Origin: CAYUAG01 sp964554015
Lineage (GTDB): Bacteria; Zhuqueibacterota; QNDG01; CAYUAG01
Reading direction: 5' to 3'
NCBI GenBank assembly: GCA_964554015.1
Contig: CAZKMO010000033.1
Span: 1 to 26,161, forward strand
Length of the DNA stretch: 26,161 nucleotides
Below the pieces are notes generated by a model that worked only from the letters and a program-made list of their open reading frames with translations, was not told where the DNA came from and ran no database searches. Within the stretch, counting starts at the first letter, position 1, and every line of letters begins with the position of its first letter. This document shows positions 24,225 through 26,161 of this stretch, piece by piece. The translations under genes and the position numbers were made by a program.

Positions 24225-26161
24225 ATGAAAAAAATACTAAATGTATTTATAGTTATTACTTTGGTTTTGATAGCGGGTTGCTTATTTGCTCAACAGGTTA
24301 CAATTAGTGGTTCTGTAATAGATGCAAAAACAGGTGATCCACTTGCATATGCTAATGTATCAATTGAAGGAAAGGATGTGGGAGCTGCTACTGATGAAGA
24401 TGGATATTTTTCATTTGCTATGGATTTGACCGCAGAAGCTACATTAGTAGTAAGTTATATGGGGTATAAAAAACAGACGCTTGTTTTACGCCCCGGGGAT
24501 CCGCGTTCCACCCAAGATCTTCTATTTGAATTAGAACCGGATGTCATCGGCTTGGAAAAGGTTGTAGTTACGGCTTTGGGTATAACCAAAGAGGAGAAGG
24601 CATTGGGATACTCTCAACAGTCGGTAGGAGGAGAAAGTTTAACTGAAGTGGCAGATCCCAATATCGTAAGTAATTTATCCGGAAAAGCTGCTGGAGTGCA
24701 GGTAATAAGTTCTTCAGGTATAATTGGCAGTTCCGCCAGAATACAGATCAGGGGAATTAGTTCCTTAACCGGTGATAATCAGCCTTTGTTTGTGGTGGAT
24801 GGTGTGCCTATTATCAATTCTGCCAGACAAATAGATCCCTATGGTGAATCGACTGATTATGATACCTATTATGAAACAGGTGCGGATGTGGGAGCGGTTG
24901 ATTTTGGAAATTCTGCTGCCGACATCAGTCCCAATGACATTAAAAGTATTAACATATTAAAGGGAGCAAATGCAGCTGCCCTCTATGGAAACAGAGCACT
25001 TAATGGAGTAGTGGAAATTACCACTAAAAGCGGTAAAGGGGCTGGTTTAGTGCAGAAAAGAGGCCTGGGAATTAGTTATAGCAGCCATCTTACCTTCCGG
25101 ACTTATAATCCTCTGGTTAAATTTCAGAATAAATACGGACAGGGTTCTCCCTTGATGACTGATTCTTTGTCTTTAGGCAGTTATGGTGAATTTGCCTATT
25201 ATGATGGTGATTACGGCGGGGTTAATGACGGAGTTGATGAAAGCTGGGGACCGCCTTTAGACGGATACCTGTCTCAGTATTATGATGATTGGTACGGCGA
25301 TCATGATTATATCCAGGTGCAAGGGGAAGGAAAACCGCTGCTCATTTCTCAATTTAATTCACCTTTTGCAGATGGAACCGTTGATCCCAGTATACCTAGC
25401 TGGAATCGTACTCCCACTCCCTGGGTATCTCATCCTGACAATGTTAGGGATTATTTTGAAACCGGATTTTCCCAACTACATAACATTTCGGTATACGGGG
25501 GAAGTAGGGAAGCCAATTTCCGGGTTTCTTATACCTACGAAGGTGAAAAGGGAATCATTCCCAATACAGATCAGTTAAGAAATTCGGTCTATTTAAGTGG
25601 AAATATTCAAGTGAATGCCAAACTCTCTGTATCCGGTGTGGCTAATTATGTCAATACATCAAATGATAATCTGACCGGAAACGGCTATAATTCCAATAAT
25701 CCCATGCAGCAGTTTACCGGCTGGTTTGGTCGTCAGGTAGACACGAAATGGCTTAAAAATCATGTTAAAGCCGAGGATGGTACTCCCTTACGATGGAATT
25801 ATTCCTATCATGATAATCCTTACTGGATAGTAGAGGAAAATACCAATTCCAGGATCAGGCACAGGATATTTGGTCATCTTGAAGCTGATTATCAATTCTA
25901 CGATTGGTTAAGTCTGACCGCTCGGGGAGGTGTCGATGTTTATGCCGAAGGCAGGAAATATATAAAAGCAAAATATACGAATGACTTTCCCGATGGACAA
26001 TTTGTTGATAATAATGATCTGAACAGAGAAACCAACTTTGATGTATTTGTCAGAGCAAACCGTTCCCTCACCGCTGATGTTGATGTTACTGCCTTGGTGG
26101 GAGCCAATTACAGATCAAATCGTTATAGATGGCAGCAGACGATTGTTGATGGCTTGATAAT
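24225..26161 (+). CDS. SusC/RagA-type TonB-dependent outer-membrane receptor, N-terminal part (3' end outside window)
   Basis: The frame is open to the right edge, giving 645 codons of a protein usually near 1000 residues. ATG 24225 has AAGGAG eight bases upstream. A signal sequence is followed by the carboxypeptidase-regulatory-like domain (about 24-95: VTISGSVIDAKTGDPLAYANVSIEGKDVGAATDEDGYFSF). Next come the SusC signature GLEKVVVTALGITKEEKALGYS and the plug (NLSGKAAGVQVISSSG, ARIQIRGISSL, PLFVVDGVPI, ILKGANAAALYGNRALNGVVEITTKSG). Barrel strands follow. Such receptors pair with a SusD-like lipoprotein, expected downstream but outside the window, and import oligosaccharides, peptides or other nutrients with TonB energy. 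The substrate is not evident. Cys19 in LIAGC resembles a lipobox, competing with ordinary cleavage after FA-22. Confidence 0.93.
   Translation, partial: MKKILNVFIVITLVLIAGCLFAQQVTISGSVIDAKTGDPLAYANVSIEGKDVGAATDEDGYFSFAMDLTAEATLVVSYMGYKKQTLVLRPGDPRSTQDLLFELEPDVIGLEKVVVTALGITKEEKALGYSQQSVGGESLTEVADPNIVSNLSGKAAGVQVISSSGIIGSSARIQIRGISSLTGDNQPLFVVDGVPIINSARQIDPYGESTDYDTYYETGADVGAVDFGNSAADISPNDIKSINILKGANAAALYGNRALNGVVEITTKSGKGAGLVQKRGLGISYSSHLTFRTYNPLVKFQNKYGQGSPLMTDSLSLGSYGEFAYYDGDYGGVNDGVDESWGPPLDGYLSQYYDDWYGDHDYIQVQGEGKPLLISQFNSPFADGTVDPSIPSWNRTPTPWVSHPDNVRDYFETGFSQLHNISVYGGSREANFRVSYTYEGEKGIIPNTDQLRNSVYLSGNIQVNAKLSVSGVANYVNTSNDNLTGNGYNSNNPMQQFTGWFGRQVDTKWLKNHVKAEDGTPLRWNYSYHDNPYWIVEENTNSRIRHRIFGHLEADYQFYDWLSLTARGGVDVYAEGRKYIKAKYTNDFPDGQFVDNNDLNRETNFDVFVRANRSLTADVDVTALVGANYRSNRYRWQQTIVDGLI

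Noticed and set aside
25282..25578. Separate 98-codon frame near the right edge
   Set aside because: It lies inside the open SusC-like reading frame in another phase and has no recognisable features.

Overview
The window is a low-GC stretch of bacterial chromosome, almost certainly from a draft or metagenome-assembled genome. It contains a 100-N scaffold gap whose two flanks share an exact 55-bp sequence. The gene content points to the FCB superphylum (Bacteroidota and relatives such as Marinimicrobia, Cloacimonadota or Calditrichota). The evidence is a SusC-type TonB-dependent receptor with a carboxypeptidase-regulatory N-terminal domain, a short primary-type sigma factor without region 1.1, a signal-peptide propeller protein, and an outer-membrane barrel protein. 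Several candidate promoters resemble the classical TTGACA/TATAAT pattern and many genes have AGGAG-type ribosome sites. Both are unlike typical Bacteroidia, so a neighbouring phylum is more likely. This placement is an inference.

Layout. 1-2100: a truncated TPM-domain membrane protein, a nucleotidyltransferase-fold protein and LemA; LemA and TPM proteins are common partners. 2661-7792: three transporters in a row: CstA (peptide/pyruvate family), a clear PutP (Na+/proline) and a divergent second sodium:solute symporter. 7944-9288: a YegS/DgkB-type lipid kinase and a 23S-rRNA-IVP four-helix-bundle gene bracketed by a perfect 14-bp inverted repeat. 9332-12364 (minus strand, the only large gene on that strand): a 1010-residue secreted alpha/beta-hydrolase. 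12888-15317: a TPR/CsgG-like lipoprotein three bases upstream of an outer-membrane barrel. 16020-18641: a secreted beta-propeller protein and an RpoD-family sigma factor. 18798-23669: a C69 dipeptidase, a MATE exporter and a stand-alone hutI. 24225 to the right edge: the SusC-like receptor, behind a strong promoter and a leader of about 330 nt.

How it fits together. CstA, PutP, the second symporter, the C69 peptidase, HutI and perhaps the SusC receptor are consistent with a cell that lives on peptides and amino acids. The genes are mostly separate transcription units with long spacers, so this is a physiological theme and not one operon.

The most distinctive feature is between the genes. At least four spacers carry copies of one composite element: a purine-rich GATAAAAGA-type tract, a GGTTAAGG motif, then an imperfect inverted repeat built of TGGAATNN units. 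All copies have the same orientation and lie downstream of a same-strand gene. One copy supplies the last codons and the stop of cstA. Other spacers hold different inverted-repeat families (GTCATCCTGAAC, TCGGTATCGG, CCGCAGATAAACACGG, GTCCCTTTAGGGAC). I see no rRNA, tRNA, CRISPR array or transposase gene. I do not see a convincing new multi-gene system; the repeat family and the SusC leader are the best leads.
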